Of a DNA stretch of 64,000 nt, positions 44,047-53,948 are shown in pieces. The notes under the pieces were generated by a model, which searched no databases, was not told the origin of the DNA, and saw only the letters and a program-made list of their open reading frames with translations. Made by a program: the position numbers and the translations under genes. How positions within the stretch are numbered: position 1 is the stretch's first letter; each line of letters opens with the position of its first letter. Source of the DNA: Halobacillus campisalis (GTDB taxonomy: Bacteria > Bacillota > Bacilli > Bacillales > Halobacillaceae); the NCBI RefSeq assembly GCF_030345335.1, contig NZ_JAPVRC010000010.1:26641-90640 (forward strand). Direction: 5' to 3'.

Positions 44047-44904
44047 CTAATCCTTGAAAAAGGCGATTACAAGGCCGCCTTCCCCGGCATATGTGGAAAT
44101 GAGCGGACCGGTTTCAGTGAAAATAGAATCCTTGAACGGATACTTCTCTTTGATCGACTGCAGTACTTTTCTACCGCGTTCTTCATCATTGCTATGGGAC
44201 ATCGCGATCACTTTATCCTCGAATTGGTGCGCGTATTCTCCAATTTGCTCGATGAAGCGCCGGATTGACTTTTTATCTCCACGGACTTTTTCAGTGACCG
44301 CGACAGAACCTTCTTCGTCGGTTGCCTTCATAAGAAGTTTGATGTTTAAGGTTTTGGCCAGCGTACCTTTCACTCGATCCAAGCGCCCGCCTTTAATGAC
44401 GTTCTCTAATGTTTTCAGAACGAATAATGTAGTCGTTTTCTCAATCTTGTCATTCATATGCTCGACGATTTGATTAAAAGGCATGCCTTCTTCAATTTTA
44501 GCCGAAGCTTCATGAACGAGCAGTGCTACGCCGCATGAGGCGGTCTTCGTATTGAGTACAGCGATGTCACGGTCGGGCTCTTCTTCGAGCAGCATATCAC
44601 GGCCCATAATGGCGCTGTCATACGTACTGCTCAGTCCCTGGGTAAGGGCGAGTACGAGAATCTGTTCGTCAGGCCCGACTTGTTTGAATTTCTCATAAAA
44701 ATCATTAGGACTTGGAGAAGAAGAGGTCGGCAGTTCGTCCGACTCTTTCAGCTTCTGATAGAAGGTGGGTAAGTCAATCGTCAATCCTGTTTTGTATTGC
44801 TCGTCCCCGAAGTGGATGTTCAACGGGACGACCTTTAATTGGTGTTCTTCAATCATTTCCTGTGGCAGATCTGCCCCTCCGTCAATAATCATCTGGATTG
44901 TCAT
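44047..44904 (-). CDS. DegV family fatty-acid-binding protein
   Basis: 285 residues. IQMIIDGGADLPQEMIEEHQLKVVPLNIHFGDEQYKTG is the DegV opening (D-x-x-x-D-L), ELPTSSSPSPNDFYEKF the conserved T-S-x-P-S loop, and ILVLALTQGLSSTYDSA the L-S-S-T-Y-x-x-A motif. DegV/FakB proteins bind fatty acids for phosphorylation by FakA. AGGTGAAG precedes ATG at 44904; an upstream frame extension lacks a good site. No fakA gene adjoins. Confidence 0.92.
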   Translation of the reverse strand: MTIQMIIDGGADLPQEMIEEHQLKVVPLNIHFGDEQYKTGLTIDLPTFYQKLKESDELPTSSSPSPNDFYEKFKQVGPDEQILVLALTQGLSSTYDSAIMGRDMLLEEEPDRDIAVLNTKTASCGVALLVHEASAKIEEGMPFNQIVEHMNDKIEKTTTLFVLKTLENVIKGGRLDRVKGTLAKTLNIKLLMKATDEEGSVAVTEKVRGDKKSIRRFIEQIGEYAHQFEDKVIAMSHSNDEERGRKVLQSIKEKYPFKDSIFTETGPLISTYAGEGGLVIAFFKD

Positions 44905-44970
44905 CTCTTCACCTGCTCTCAAAATAATAATCATTCTTTATCTACCTATAGTATAACAAACATGCGGTGT

Positions 44971-45885
44971 TTAAAGCTTTCTAGAACGATGGATGATTTT
45001 CGGCTTCATCATCTTTTTAGTACTGATAATGAAAAGCATCAATCCGAAAATTACGATCGATCCTCCTAACCACTGGGACCAGGAAACTGCTTCATTCAAT
45101 AGGAAGAAAGCCAGAATCGAAGCACCGATCGGTTCGAGCAAAATACTCATGGAAATTTTCGAAGCGCTCATCCACCGTAAAGACCAATTGAACAAGGAAT
45201 GTCCTAAAAAAGTCGGGACGATTGCCAGACATAAAAAGATAAGCCATTGGCTGCTGTTATACCCGCCAAAAGGTACGTTCAACCCAAGGTTGTAAATGAG
45301 CAGCGTCAAAGTAGCGGCGGAGTAAACGACAAACGTATAGGAGGTCAGCGAAAGTCGTTTGCGAAGATTCTGGCCGACCAGGAAATAACCGGTGACCATG
45401 ATCGCACCGAGTAAAGCCAGGATATCTCCCAGGAACGCAAGCCCGCTTATTTGGAAATCCCCCCAACTGATGATCACACTTCCCGTGATGGCAATCAGCA
45501 TGCTGAGTACAGCTCCAGCTGAAAAACGTTCTTTGAAGAAAAGGTAAGTCCCAATGAAAGCGAAAATGGGCTGCATGGAAACGAGTACGACAGAGCTGGC
45601 AACGGAAGTATAGTTCAAAGACTCAAACCACAAAATAAAATGGAAGGCTAGAAAAACACCTGAAACCGCTGCTAGTGTGCCGTCTTTTTTTGAAATACTG
45701 AATAAATCATCGGAATGTTTAAGAAAAACATAAGGGGCCATAATAATAATGGCAAGTAATAAACGATAAAAGGCGATAATTGAAGCAGGAGCGTCTCCTG
45801 CTAATTTAACAAAGATCGCCGAGGTGGAAATAGAAATTACCCCGACCATCAATAGAATATATGGATTAAATGGAGGCTTATCCAT
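44971..45885 (-). CDS. EamA/DMT family transporter
   Basis: 304 residues, ten membrane segments in two EamA repeats. The first repeat has STSAIFVKLAGDAPASIIAFYRLLLAIII and FLAFHFILWFESLNYTSVASSVVLVSMQPIF; the second ends in LLEPIGASILAFFLLNEAVSWSQWLGGSIVIFGLML. Typical RhaT/YdcZ-like drug/metabolite exporter; substrate unknown. AAAGGAGGG precedes the ATG. Confidence 0.92.
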   Translation of the reverse strand: MDKPPFNPYILLMVGVISISTSAIFVKLAGDAPASIIAFYRLLLAIIIMAPYVFLKHSDDLFSISKKDGTLAAVSGVFLAFHFILWFESLNYTSVASSVVLVSMQPIFAFIGTYLFFKERFSAGAVLSMLIAITGSVIISWGDFQISGLAFLGDILALLGAIMVTGYFLVGQNLRKRLSLTSYTFVVYSAATLTLLIYNLGLNVPFGGYNSSQWLIFLCLAIVPTFLGHSLFNWSLRWMSASKISMSILLEPIGASILAFFLLNEAVSWSQWLGGSIVIFGLMLFIISTKKMMKPKIIHRSRKL

Positions 45886-45936
45886 AGGGAGACCCTCCTT
45901 TGAACAACGGTTTTCTTAATTTTATCATTGTTAGGT

Positions 45937-46055
45937 TTGAAAAGCATAACAAAAATGTGTAGAATTAATACAGTTATGTGTGTTATGATGGATGAATCAA
46001 TCAGGCAGGTGTTTTCGAAGCCTCTCCGTATATCAAAACAGGAGGCTTTTTTACT
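45937..46055 (+). ncRNA. Short promoter-terminator unit upstream of cshA (possible sRNA or leader attenuator)
   Basis: TTGAAA (45937-45942), 17 bp and TAGAAT (45960-45965) make a sigma-A promoter. About 50 bases further, AAGCCTC (46018-46024) and GAGGCTT with a T run (46042-46052) form an intrinsic terminator, so transcripts would be about 80 nt unless read through into cshA 190 bp downstream. The rest of the 354-bp gap has no gene; 46156-46240 is a purine-rich untranslated leader ending in the cshA ribosome site. Confidence 0.45.
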
Positions 46056-46239
46056 TGTGTTTATCATAGTTGAGGTAAATAATATTACCACTGTCTAACA
46101 AAGCTGATAACTCGCCTTTCTTCTTTTAACGGAACGAATGAAGTGAAGGGAGAAGTCACGCGGTTAGACCGCATCTTCCAATTGACCATTCCATTTAGGA
46201 TGGATTTCACTTTAAAAAAAGAAGGAGTATGAAAATATA

Positions 46240-47712
46240 GTGACGACATTTAATTCATTAGGTTTATCAAGCCCAATACTAAAAGCATTAGACCATATGG
46301 GGTTTGAAGAAACCACACCGATTCAAGAACAAACAATCCCTCTAGGTTTACAGGGGAAAGACGTAATTGGCCAGGCTCAAACAGGAACAGGTAAAACAGC
46401 AGCATTCGGAATTCCAATGATCGAAAAAATTGAGAAGGACGTTCGCTCTGTACAGGGTCTTGTTATAGCGCCAACTCGTGAATTAGCTATCCAGGTAGCT
46501 GAAGAAGTAAACCGTCTTGGTAAAAATAAAGGCGTTCGTGCTCTTCCGATTTACGGAGGATCGAATATGGATCGTCAAATCCGTGCGTTAAGAGACAATC
46601 ATATTGTCGTAGCAACGCCGGGACGTCTACTTGACCATATCCGTCGTAAAACGATTAAGCTTGAGAATGTTCATACAGCTGTTTTAGATGAAGCTGACGA
46701 AATGCTCAACATGGGCTTCATCGACGATATTCGTGACATCTTAAAATCCTTGCCAGAACATCGTCAGACGCTATTGTTCTCAGCAACGATGCCGAAAGAG
46801 ATCCGTAATATCGCAACAACACTTATGAAGCAGCCTGAAGAGGTTAAAGTTAAATCGAAAGAAATGACAGTTGAAAATATTGAACAGTATTATGTTGAAA
46901 TTCCTGAGAAGCATAAGTTTGATACTCTGACTCGTCTACTTGATATTGATGCGCCTGCTCTAGCGATCGTGTTTGGTCGTACGAAGCGTCGTGTTGATGA
47001 AGTAGCAGACGGACTTCAGGCTCGTGGTTTCCTTGCAGAAGGTATTCACGGAGACTTGACTCAAGGAAAGCGTATGTCCGTTCTGAATAAATTCAAAAAA
47101 GGACGTATCGAGATTCTTGTTGCTACAGACGTAGCCGCTCGTGGACTTGATATCTCTGAAGTTTCTCACGTGTATAACTTTGATATTCCACAAGATCCAG
47201 AAAGCTACGTACACCGTATAGGACGTACTGGCCGTGCTGGTCGTAAAGGTAAATCAATCTCTTTCGTAACGCCTCGTGAAAAAGCTCAATTGAACTTGAT
47301 CGAGAAACTTACGAAGAAACATGTAGAACGTCTAAGCGTGCCATCATCTGATGAAGCTCGTCGTGGTCAGCAGCAAATGGCTGTCGATAAGATTGTCCAG
47401 ACGCTTGATCAGGAAGATGTTTCTAAATACCAGCAGTCTGCAGGCGAATTATTAGAGCAGCATGATGCTTCTGATATTATTGCAGCTGCCCTGAAACAGA
47501 TGACGAAGGAACGCAGTGAAGTTCCTGTCAGACTTTCATCAGTTCAGCCGATAAGTGTCAAAGGCGGCGGTGGCGGTGGCGGCCGTGGTAAAAAGCCGTA
47601 CCGTAAAGACGGCAAGCGCCCGTATAATAAGCAAAACAACAATAAGTCCCGCAACTTCAAAGGCAAAGGAAATCGTAATTTCCAAAGCAAGGGACGCAAC
47701 TCTTCTAATTAA
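46240..47712 (+). CDS. cshA: DEAD-box RNA helicase CshA
   Basis: 490 residues. All helicase motifs are present: Q motif ([14 protein letters not shown]), [51 protein letters not shown] and [10 protein letters not shown]. The C-terminal tail is Gly/Arg/Lys/Asn-rich ([21 protein letters not shown]...) for RNA binding. CshA unwinds mRNA and joins the degradosome and ribosome assembly. It starts with GTG; GAAGGAG lies 12 bases before, with an ATGAAAATATAG mini-frame between that ends on the G of the GTG. Confidence 0.96.
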   Translation: MTTFNSLGLSSPILKALDHMGFEETTPIQEQTIPLGLQGKDVIGQAQTGTGKTAAFGIPMIEKIEKDVRSVQGLVIAPTRELAIQVAEEVNRLGKNKGVRALPIYGGSNMDRQIRALRDNHIVVATPGRLLDHIRRKTIKLENVHTAVLDEADEMLNMGFIDDIRDILKSLPEHRQTLLFSATMPKEIRNIATTLMKQPEEVKVKSKEMTVENIEQYYVEIPEKHKFDTLTRLLDIDAPALAIVFGRTKRRVDEVADGLQARGFLAEGIHGDLTQGKRMSVLNKFKKGRIEILVATDVAARGLDISEVSHVYNFDIPQDPESYVHRIGRTGRAGRKGKSISFVTPREKAQLNLIEKLTKKHVERLSVPSSDEARRGQQQMAVDKIVQTLDQEDVSKYQQSAGELLEQHDASDIIAAALKQMTKERSEVPVRLSSVQPISVKGGGGGGGRGKKPYRKDGKRPYNKQNNNKSRNFKGKGNRNFQSKGRNSSN

Positions 47713-47728
47713 AAGAGATATAAAAGAG

Positions 47729-47762
47729 GCCCGATCGGATTAATCCGATCGGGCTTTATTGC
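47729..47762 (+). terminator. Terminator after cshA
   Basis: GCCCGATCGGATT and AATCCGATCGGGC form a perfect 13-bp palindrome followed by TTTATT. Confidence 0.9.
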
Positions 47763-47782
47763 ATTTGTTTGTTAATTTTTAA

Positions 47783-48598
47783 TGGGCTTTGTTAAAGTTC
47801 CGTGTTGATATTCATATAAGCTCCCTTATGCTGAAGACTCAGCTTCGATATGTTTGGGGTGTTTCCGTTACGTTTAACAGTGTAAAGAACTACGGGAAAT
47901 CACTCCCTTTCCGTGGGAGCGCGGTGAGCTTCCTCGGACGTCCCGTCCTGCGGGATCTCACCAAGCACTCTCTTCCCACAGGAGTCTCGCAATTTCCCGG
48001 AGTTCTTTACGTCCTTTAGTAGAACGGAAACTCCAATGACGGAAATGCAGCACGTAAGAATTGAGAAAAGCCTAATCATAAAGGTTACTTTCAACAAGGC
48101 TAGCGGAAGACGCACATCAACTCTACACATACAGGGAGTCATAATCAGGTTAGTAACAGAATGAATAAACTAAAATGCTTAAGATGAGTACCACGCAAGT
48201 TGCATAGTTATCCTCCTAAGGAAAATATGATCAGAATTGGCATCCTACTGATTGTCGTTACGAAGTAGATCATTTGATTCAGAACGCTATATTTTCAGAG
48301 GTAGGAACCGGAAAGACGCTTTTTATTAAGCGGAGGGTGCGTTTCTCACTTCTATCGAATGGGGTGGTGGGGCAGCTGGGAGACTCCCGTGGGAGAAGGA
48401 GCTAGGTGAGATCCCGCAGGGCTTTAGCCTGAGGAAGCTCGCCAGTTCCCCCACAGGAAAGCGAGCAGCTGCCCCACCACCCCTGACTCTTATTACGGCA
48501 ACGAACCCAGGTTATCTCGAAATCAAGTCTTCCACTATCCTGCCATATTGTTGAATAACTCACTTATCTATATCAACATCCACCGTCAACATAGCCTT
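47783..48598 (+). repeat. Dispersed double-hairpin element, copy R7 (full length)
   Basis: About 815 bp, filling the gap after cshA. Left end GGGCTTTGTTAAAGTTCCGTG, right end ...CCGTCAACATAGCC. Hairpin 1 outer arms 47882-47900 and 47991-48010; hairpin 2 outer arms 48361-48378 and 48465-48483. The linker of about 300 bases is AT-rich and matches the corresponding parts of R1 and R6 near ACGGCAACGAACCCAGGTTATCTCG. No gene; a frame at 47900-48142 is element sequence. In B. subtilis ydbS-ydbT lie between cshA and the rhomboid gene; they are absent here. Confidence 0.78.
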
Positions 48599-48601
48599 TT
48601 A

Positions 48602-49372
48602 TTAAAATAAATTACCTAGAAAAGCCATAGCTACAAGGAAAAGGATAATCCCCCATAGAATGTATTTTCCGTAATTTTTAGAAGAAAATCGTTTGTTCTT
48701 CCATCGATTCGGGTTAAAGCTCACTTCGTCACGATCACGATTTGCGAACTTCGCACGGTTCTGCCAGACCGAAAAAGGGCGAGCATTTTTCAATAACGGA
48801 GGAGCGACAGCAAATCCGCCGATCAGCCCGAATAAATGAGCCCATACGTTAATACCTGGTCGCATGAAGGTCATGAAGAAACCGATGACGAAAATTGTCA
48901 TGACAAGCTGGGAGTTGGCTGCGCCAATCAGAGATTTACGATATATCACCATATAGGCATAGACACCGAATAATCCGAAAATCGCCCCTGACGCGCCGAG
49001 GTGTTGATAGAATTCATTAGGAGCCATCAAATAGGTTCCGATGTTCCCCGCGATGCCTGCTGCTAAGTACATAGTGATGAACTTCGCTTTGCCGAGCATT
49101 TGTTCAAGGGCTGGTCCGAACAGTACTAGGGAGAAAGAGTTGAATAACGCGTGAGCAAATCCGCCATGGAGAAAGATCGGTGTGACGAGTCTCCAGTACT
49201 CTCCTTGTCCCACGAAGTAGTTATTGCCTATACCCTCTCGCAGAATTTGCAGCGCAAAAGGCAGCTGAAGGATATCGATGAAAAACCAGAGAACAAAATG
49301 GATAATCACTAATCCGCAAACAATTGGATAAAATTTAAGAAATTCCTGGAAACTTTCGGTTCTCACAAACAT
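48602..49372 (-). CDS. Rhomboid family intramembrane serine protease (YdcA-like)
   Basis: 256 residues, seven membrane segments. GEYWRLVTPIFLHGGFAHALFNSFSLVLFGPALE is the L1-TM2 rhomboid signature; the catalytic Ser is in HLGASGAIFGLFG and the His in INVWAHLFGLIGGF. The protein resembles B. subtilis YdcA, which lies at the same place beside acpS. It is divergent from acpS. Substrates unknown. Confidence 0.93.
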   Translation of the reverse strand: MFVRTESFQEFLKFYPIVCGLVIIHFVLWFFIDILQLPFALQILREGIGNNYFVGQGEYWRLVTPIFLHGGFAHALFNSFSLVLFGPALEQMLGKAKFITMYLAAGIAGNIGTYLMAPNEFYQHLGASGAIFGLFGVYAYMVIYRKSLIGAANSQLVMTIFVIGFFMTFMRPGINVWAHLFGLIGGFAVAPPLLKNARPFSVWQNRAKFANRDRDEVSFNPNRWKNKRFSSKNYGKYILWGIILFLVAMAFLGNLF

Positions 49373-49438
49373 GGCGCGCTCTCCTTTAAAATTGAGGGTT
49401 ATTCTTCACTATAAGTAATAGTTAGATAGAGTATTCAT

Positions 49439-49463
49439 TTTTAAGCTTAAGAAGTTCGGGTAT
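49439..49463 (+). promoter_or_regulatory. Possible sigma-B promoter of acpS
   Basis: TTTTAA, a 13-bp spacer and GGGTAT match the sigma-B consensus at 11 of 12 positions, 33 bases before the acpS start. TATACT in the same place could instead be a sigma-A -10 box, so the reading is uncertain. Confidence 0.4.
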
Positions 49464-49496
49464 ACTTTAAAGAAATCGTTTAAAAGGAAGATGGAT

Positions 49497-49853
49497 ATGA
49501 TTAAAGGAATCGGTATCGATTTAATTGAACTTTCACGTATTAAACAAAGTATAAAGCGAAATCCACGTTTTGTTCAAAGGATATTAACTGAAAGAGAACA
49601 GGAACATTACGGAACACTTAAGGATCGCAGGAAGGTGGAATATCTTGCAGGTAGGTTCGCAGCGAAAGAGGCGTTTGCTAAAGCGTTCGGAACTGGAATA
49701 GGGAAGTTAAGCTTTCAAGATATTGAAGTTCTTTCAACAGAAGAAGGAGCGCCTAAGATGGTGGTTCGCGCCCACGAACACCTGACGATCTGGGTGGCGA
49801 TCACTCATAGTGACAGCCAGGCCGTGGCTCAAGTTGTACTCGAGCAAGTGTGA
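49497..49853 (+). CDS. acpS: Holo-[acyl-carrier-protein] synthase
   Basis: 118 residues. MIKGIGIDLIELSRIKQ and YLAGRFAAKEAFAKAFGTGIGKLSFQDIEV carry the AcpS motifs (G-I-D and W/R-F-x-x-K-E-A-x-x-K). It transfers phosphopantetheine from CoA to acyl carrier protein. ATG at 49497 lies ten bases after AAAAGGA; ATG at 49491 is an alternative. The neighbours match B. subtilis acpS. Confidence 0.95.
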   Translation: MIKGIGIDLIELSRIKQSIKRNPRFVQRILTEREQEHYGTLKDRRKVEYLAGRFAAKEAFAKAFGTGIGKLSFQDIEVLSTEEGAPKMVVRAHEHLTIWVAITHSDSQAVAQVVLEQV

Positions 49854-49911
49854 TTGGACATATTTACATAGATGAACTCATAGCATGGTAATGCGGGTAG
49901 GAGGGAACGAA

Positions 49912-51435
49912 TTGGAGATCGTGACCGCACAAGAAATGTATGATTGGGATCAGACAGCTATTCAAACATCGGGTTTGAGTGGAACGATGCTCATGGAGAA
50001 CGCTGGACGATCGGTTAGTAGAGAAGTCGAGAAAAAAATTAATCGACAACAAAACGTGATCGTGCTCATCGGCGGGGGAAATAACGGGGGAGACGGCTAT
50101 GTCATCGCTCGTACCTTATTGAATCACGGGTATCGAGTAGAAGCATGGCAAGTAGTCCCGGATGAAAAAATACATGGAGACGCTTTGACTCACAAAGAAA
50201 TATTTCTTCAATCTGGGTATGTTGTGCGACATACCGAAGACGTGAGTGTTTTAGGAAAGGACATGCAGCAGGCTGATGTGATCATCGACTGTATGCTGGG
50301 AATCGGAATCAAAGGGAAGCTGCGCTCACCAATCAGTGAAGTGGTGGAACTGGTTAACGAGCAAAATGCCTATACCATTTCGATCGACATTCCAAGCGGT
50401 GTTCCTGCGGATGAAGGATTCGGTGAATTTGATGCTGTCAAAGCGGATGAGACGGTAGTGATTGCCGCACCAAAAATGAGCGCCTTTCTTGAGAGTACAA
50501 GCTACTATTATGGGAAGTGGACCATAGTAGAAATCGGCTTGCCGGTTAAGCTGCTGCCGAATCCACGAAGACAGCTTTGGACAAAGAGGGACGCTTCTAC
50601 AACGGTTCCCATCAGGGCAAAACATTCCCATAAGGGCAGTCATGGAAAAGGTCTCGTTATTGGCGGTTCCTATCACATGCCAGGCTCGATCGCGATGACG
50701 GCTCGTGCTGCTTTGCGCAGTGGAATCGGGCTTCTGTCAATCGCCACACCTACAACAGCGATTCCTTCAGTGGCACCTTTCCTGCAGGAAGCCACATTCG
50801 AACCGCTGCCCGAGGAACAAGGGGTCATGATGGAAATCGACGGAGTGGACTGGTCGAAGTATAATGGTACAGCGATCGGGATGGGAATGGGCAGAGAAGT
50901 AAATGCTTCCTCTATATTCCAAACCCTTTTCCAGCACGCCAAAGGTCCAGTATTGATAGACGCAGACGGGCTCTACCATGTAAAAGATAAGCTGATGAAG
51001 TATGCCGATCGTCCGGATCCAGTTATTTTGACTCCACACCCGGGAGAATTCGCTCACTTGATTGATCGTTCGATTCCTGAAGTGATGCAGTCTCCTTTTA
51101 CACTCACTCGAGGTTTTGCTGAGAAGTACGGAGTGTACGTAGTGTTGAAAGGCCCCGCTACGATCATTACATCTCCTCAAGGCGACCAGCGAGTGGAGCT
51201 GTCAGGCAATGCTGGATTAGCCAAAGGGGGAAGCGGTGATGTCTTATCAGGAGTTCTACTCGCACTCACCCTCCAGTCAAAATCAGTGTTTGATGCATTA
51301 GCGAACGGCTGCATGATTCATGGGTTGACAGCGGAGCGGCTGACCGAGAATCACCACTCAACCACTGGTTTACTAGCCTCTGATCTCATAGAAGGGTTAT
51401 CTGAAACCTTCCGTACATTTTCTGTTTCCATGTAA
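49912..51435 (+). CDS. Bifunctional NAD(P)H-hydrate epimerase / ADP-dependent NAD(P)H-hydrate dehydratase
   Basis: 507 residues repairing hydrated NAD(P)H. The N-terminal YjeF_N epimerase domain has VTAQEMYDWDQ, GLSGTMLMENAGRSV and VLIGGGNNGGDGYVIAR. The C-terminal ribokinase-like dehydratase domain (about 220-507) has HSHKGSHGKGLVIGGS, LTPHPGEFAHL and GNAGLAKGGSGDVLSGVLLAL. The start is TTG, seven bases after AGGAGG and giving LEIVTAQEM; the frame is open back to 49885. It lies between acpS and ydcC, a common place for it in bacilli. Confidence 0.93.
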   Translation: MEIVTAQEMYDWDQTAIQTSGLSGTMLMENAGRSVSREVEKKINRQQNVIVLIGGGNNGGDGYVIARTLLNHGYRVEAWQVVPDEKIHGDALTHKEIFLQSGYVVRHTEDVSVLGKDMQQADVIIDCMLGIGIKGKLRSPISEVVELVNEQNAYTISIDIPSGVPADEGFGEFDAVKADETVVIAAPKMSAFLESTSYYYGKWTIVEIGLPVKLLPNPRRQLWTKRDASTTVPIRAKHSHKGSHGKGLVIGGSYHMPGSIAMTARAALRSGIGLLSIATPTTAIPSVAPFLQEATFEPLPEEQGVMMEIDGVDWSKYNGTAIGMGMGREVNASSIFQTLFQHAKGPVLIDADGLYHVKDKLMKYADRPDPVILTPHPGEFAHLIDRSIPEVMQSPFTLTRGFAEKYGVYVVLKGPATIITSPQGDQRVELSGNAGLAKGGSGDVLSGVLLALTLQSKSVFDALANGCMIHGLTAERLTENHHSTTGLLASDLIEGLSETFRTFSVSM

Positions 51436-51484
51436 AGACCGTTCCCTTTGTCCTTCAGCAAGAGACAAAGGAGTTGAAACAAAA

Positions 51485-52507
51485 ATGAGACGTTTTCCGA
51501 TCCTTCTCTTTGTGATTATGGCACTTACCCTCTTTCTTACGGCATGTGGGGAGCAATCTAAAGAAGATGTCGTTCAGAAACTAGAAGAACAGCAAAGTGA
51601 AATGAAAGGTTATAAGACCGACGCCAGCATGACGATGAAGACTGGAAAAGAAGAGCAGAAATACCATATCCAAATTTCTCATAAGAAAGATGATTTTTAC
51701 AGAGTCGAGCTTGAAAATGATAAAGATGAAAAAGGCAGCCAAATCATATTGAAAAACGATACCGGTGTATTTGTTCTGACTCCTGCTTTGAATAAGAGCT
51801 TCAAATTCCAGAGCGAGTGGCCCGAGAACACCAGCCAGCCTTATTTGTTCAATTCATTGGTGAAAGATATCAAGGCGGATGACCAGTCGGAGTTCAACGC
51901 CACTGAAAATCATTATGTGTTCAAAACGAAGACGAATTATCAAAACAACCAGGCTCTGCCGTTTCAGGAAATCTACTTTGATAAGAAATCCTATGCACCG
52001 GTCATGGTCAAAGTTTTCGATCAGGATATGACAGCTTTAGTCGAGGTGCAATTCTCTAACTTTGCCGCCAACGATTCGTTCAAAAAAGAAGATTTTGATG
52101 TAGACGAGAACATGGCCATGAGTTCTTCTGATGTTCCTGTCACGGCTGAACCAGAGGAAAAGATTGAGGCAGAAGTGCTGTATCCGGAGGAAACACTAGG
52201 GGCAAGTCTGTGGGACAAGCAAGAGGTCGAAACGGAAACGGGAAGCCGCGTCATCATGACATATAAAGGAGAGAAGGACTTCACACTTATCCAGGAGACT
52301 GCAAAAACGGAACCCGCCAGCGCCAGACAGTCGGTGGAAGTGAACGGGGAACCGGTTCAGCTCTCAAATGGAGCTATGGGTGCTATTACTGAGAAGAAAC
52401 TGGAATGGAACGATCAAGCTTCGACTTATCACCTGGCAAGTGATGAATTGACAGCGGAAGAGATGGTAGTCGTCGCTAATTCTATTAGCGGATACTCTGA
52501 GAAATAA
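51485..52507 (+). CDS. Lipoprotein of the LolA-like YdcC family
   Basis: 340 residues. A lipobox is clear in ALTLFLTACGEQSK (Cys20-21 region). KEDVVQKLEEQQSEMKGYKTDASMTMKTGKEEQKYHIQISHKKDDFYRVEL and TGVFVLTPALNKSFKFQSEWP are the LolA-like beta-shell sequence found in YdcC of bacilli; sporulation proteins of the GerS kind share it. Function undetermined. Position between nnr and alr matches B. subtilis. Confidence 0.9.
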   Translation: MRRFPILLFVIMALTLFLTACGEQSKEDVVQKLEEQQSEMKGYKTDASMTMKTGKEEQKYHIQISHKKDDFYRVELENDKDEKGSQIILKNDTGVFVLTPALNKSFKFQSEWPENTSQPYLFNSLVKDIKADDQSEFNATENHYVFKTKTNYQNNQALPFQEIYFDKKSYAPVMVKVFDQDMTALVEVQFSNFAANDSFKKEDFDVDENMAMSSSDVPVTAEPEEKIEAEVLYPEETLGASLWDKQEVETETGSRVIMTYKGEKDFTLIQETAKTEPASARQSVEVNGEPVQLSNGAMGAITEKKLEWNDQASTYHLASDELTAEEMVVVANSISGYSEK

Positions 52508-52518
52508 GAACAATTTGC

Positions 52519-52550
52519 GAGCAGGCTTAACGGTCTGCTTTTATTTTTCT
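52519..52550 (+). terminator. Terminator after ydcC
   Basis: GAGCAG and CTGCTT flank a loop and are followed by TTATTTTT. Confidence 0.65.
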
Positions 52551-52567
52551 AGCGTACGGGGTCGCCA

Positions 52568-52596
52568 TTGACACGCTCTCCCCCTCGTTCAATAAT
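52568..52596 (+). promoter_or_regulatory. Promoter of alr
   Basis: TTGACA, 17 bp and AATAAT, ending 33 bases before the alr start. Confidence 0.5.
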
Positions 52597-52628
52597 AGAA
52601 AGATATTGAATGAGAAAAGGTGGTTCTT

Positions 52629-53798
52629 TTGAGTATGGATAGTTTTTACCGTGATACTTGGGCAGAAATCGAATTGTCGAATATCGACTTTAATATAAAA
52701 CAGTTGAGGAACCGCTTAAAACAGGAAACTGGTATTTATGCAGTTGTAAAAGCCAATGCTTATGGTCACGGTGATCTTCAAGTCGCTCATCAAGCGCTGG
52801 AATCAGGAGCAGATCGGCTGGCGGTCGCTCTGCTGGATGAAGCGATCAGATTGCGGAAGGCGGGTATCACCGCTCCTTTGCTTGTAATGGGTTGGACCCG
52901 TCCTCAAGATGCGTGGCTTGCAGCGGAACATGATATAGCTGTCACCGTGTTTCAAAAAGAGTGGCTGCAACAATTAGACGTATCTTCTCTCCCCGGCAAA
53001 CTCCGTATCCACATGAAGTGGGATACAGGGATGGGGCGGATCGGTATCCGTTCAACTGAAGAAATGGATAATGTCTTGAAGGAGCTTGAAAATAATCGCC
53101 AATTGACACTTGAAGCTATTTTTACGCATTTTGCGACAGCGGACGAGGAAGATACGGGTTACTTCAACGAGCAGGAAACACGGATGGCGTCAATGTTGTC
53201 CCATTTTGAAAAGGTATGGCCTGATCCTGTTGATGTTCACACAGGAAATAGTGCCGCGAGCATGCGGTTCCCTGGACGGATGAAGCAATTCGTCCGCTTT
53301 GGTATCAGTATGTATGGTCTTTATCCATCACCAGATGTCAAAAAGGAACGGCCCATTGATTTGAAACCGGCTTTTTCCTTGCACAGTAGATTGATCCATG
53401 TAAAAAAAGTAGCTCCCGGCGAATTTTTGAGCTATGGAGCGACTTATGAGACATCCGGTGAAGAGTGGATCGGAACTGTCCCCGTCGGATATGCGGATGG
53501 GTGGATTAGGAAGCTGCAAGGAATGGATGTGCTTGTCGACGGAAAAAGGCAGCCGATTGTCGGACGAATTTGTATGGATCAATTCATGATTCGGCTCGAT
53601 CAAGAATATTCTATAGGAAGTAAGGTTACATTAATTGGAAAGCAAGGAAATGAAGAAGTTCATGCTGATGAAGCAGCTGCACAATTGGAAACAATCAATT
53701 ATGAGATACCTTGTATGATAAGTTCCCGAGTTCCACGCATGTATTTGAAAAATGGGCATATGGTAAAGATAGATAACCCTTTATCGCTTAATTTTTAA
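52629..53798 (+). CDS. alr: Alanine racemase
   Basis: 389 residues. PLP Lys41 is in AVVKANAYGHG; the second catalytic Tyr lies in EFLSYGATYET; VGRICMDQFMIRL is another family block. It makes D-alanine for peptidoglycan. TTG at 52629 lies five bases after AAAGGTGG and gives MSMDSFYRDTWAEI, the same length as the N-terminus of B. subtilis Alr as I remember it (MSTKPFYRDTWAEI); ATG at 52635 is the alternative. Confidence 0.95.
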   Translation: MSMDSFYRDTWAEIELSNIDFNIKQLRNRLKQETGIYAVVKANAYGHGDLQVAHQALESGADRLAVALLDEAIRLRKAGITAPLLVMGWTRPQDAWLAAEHDIAVTVFQKEWLQQLDVSSLPGKLRIHMKWDTGMGRIGIRSTEEMDNVLKELENNRQLTLEAIFTHFATADEEDTGYFNEQETRMASMLSHFEKVWPDPVDVHTGNSAASMRFPGRMKQFVRFGISMYGLYPSPDVKKERPIDLKPAFSLHSRLIHVKKVAPGEFLSYGATYETSGEEWIGTVPVGYADGWIRKLQGMDVLVDGKRQPIVGRICMDQFMIRLDQEYSIGSKVTLIGKQGNEEVHADEAAAQLETINYEIPCMISSRVPRMYLKNGHMVKIDNPLSLNF

Positions 53799-53861
53799 GA
53801 GACGATCCTCTTCATTTCAACCGTCAAGCAGCATCTTTCTATAAAAAAACCCAAGACTCCT

Positions 53862-53890
53862 TTGCATTAGACACGAGCCAATGATAAAAT
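53862..53890 (+). promoter_or_regulatory. Promoter of ndoAI-ndoA
   Basis: TTGCAT, 17 bp and TAAAAT, ending 58 bases before the antitoxin start. Confidence 0.6.
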
Positions 53891-53948
53891 TAAATTGGAC
53901 TTATTAGACTGGTTTCTTTTGGGTAAAAGATGGTGGAGGTGTATGGTT

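Noticed and set aside
46229..46240. ATGAAAATATAG mini-frame overlapping the cshA GTG
   Set aside because: Its ATG is only one base from GGAG, too close for initiation. It is more likely spacer between the site and GTG.
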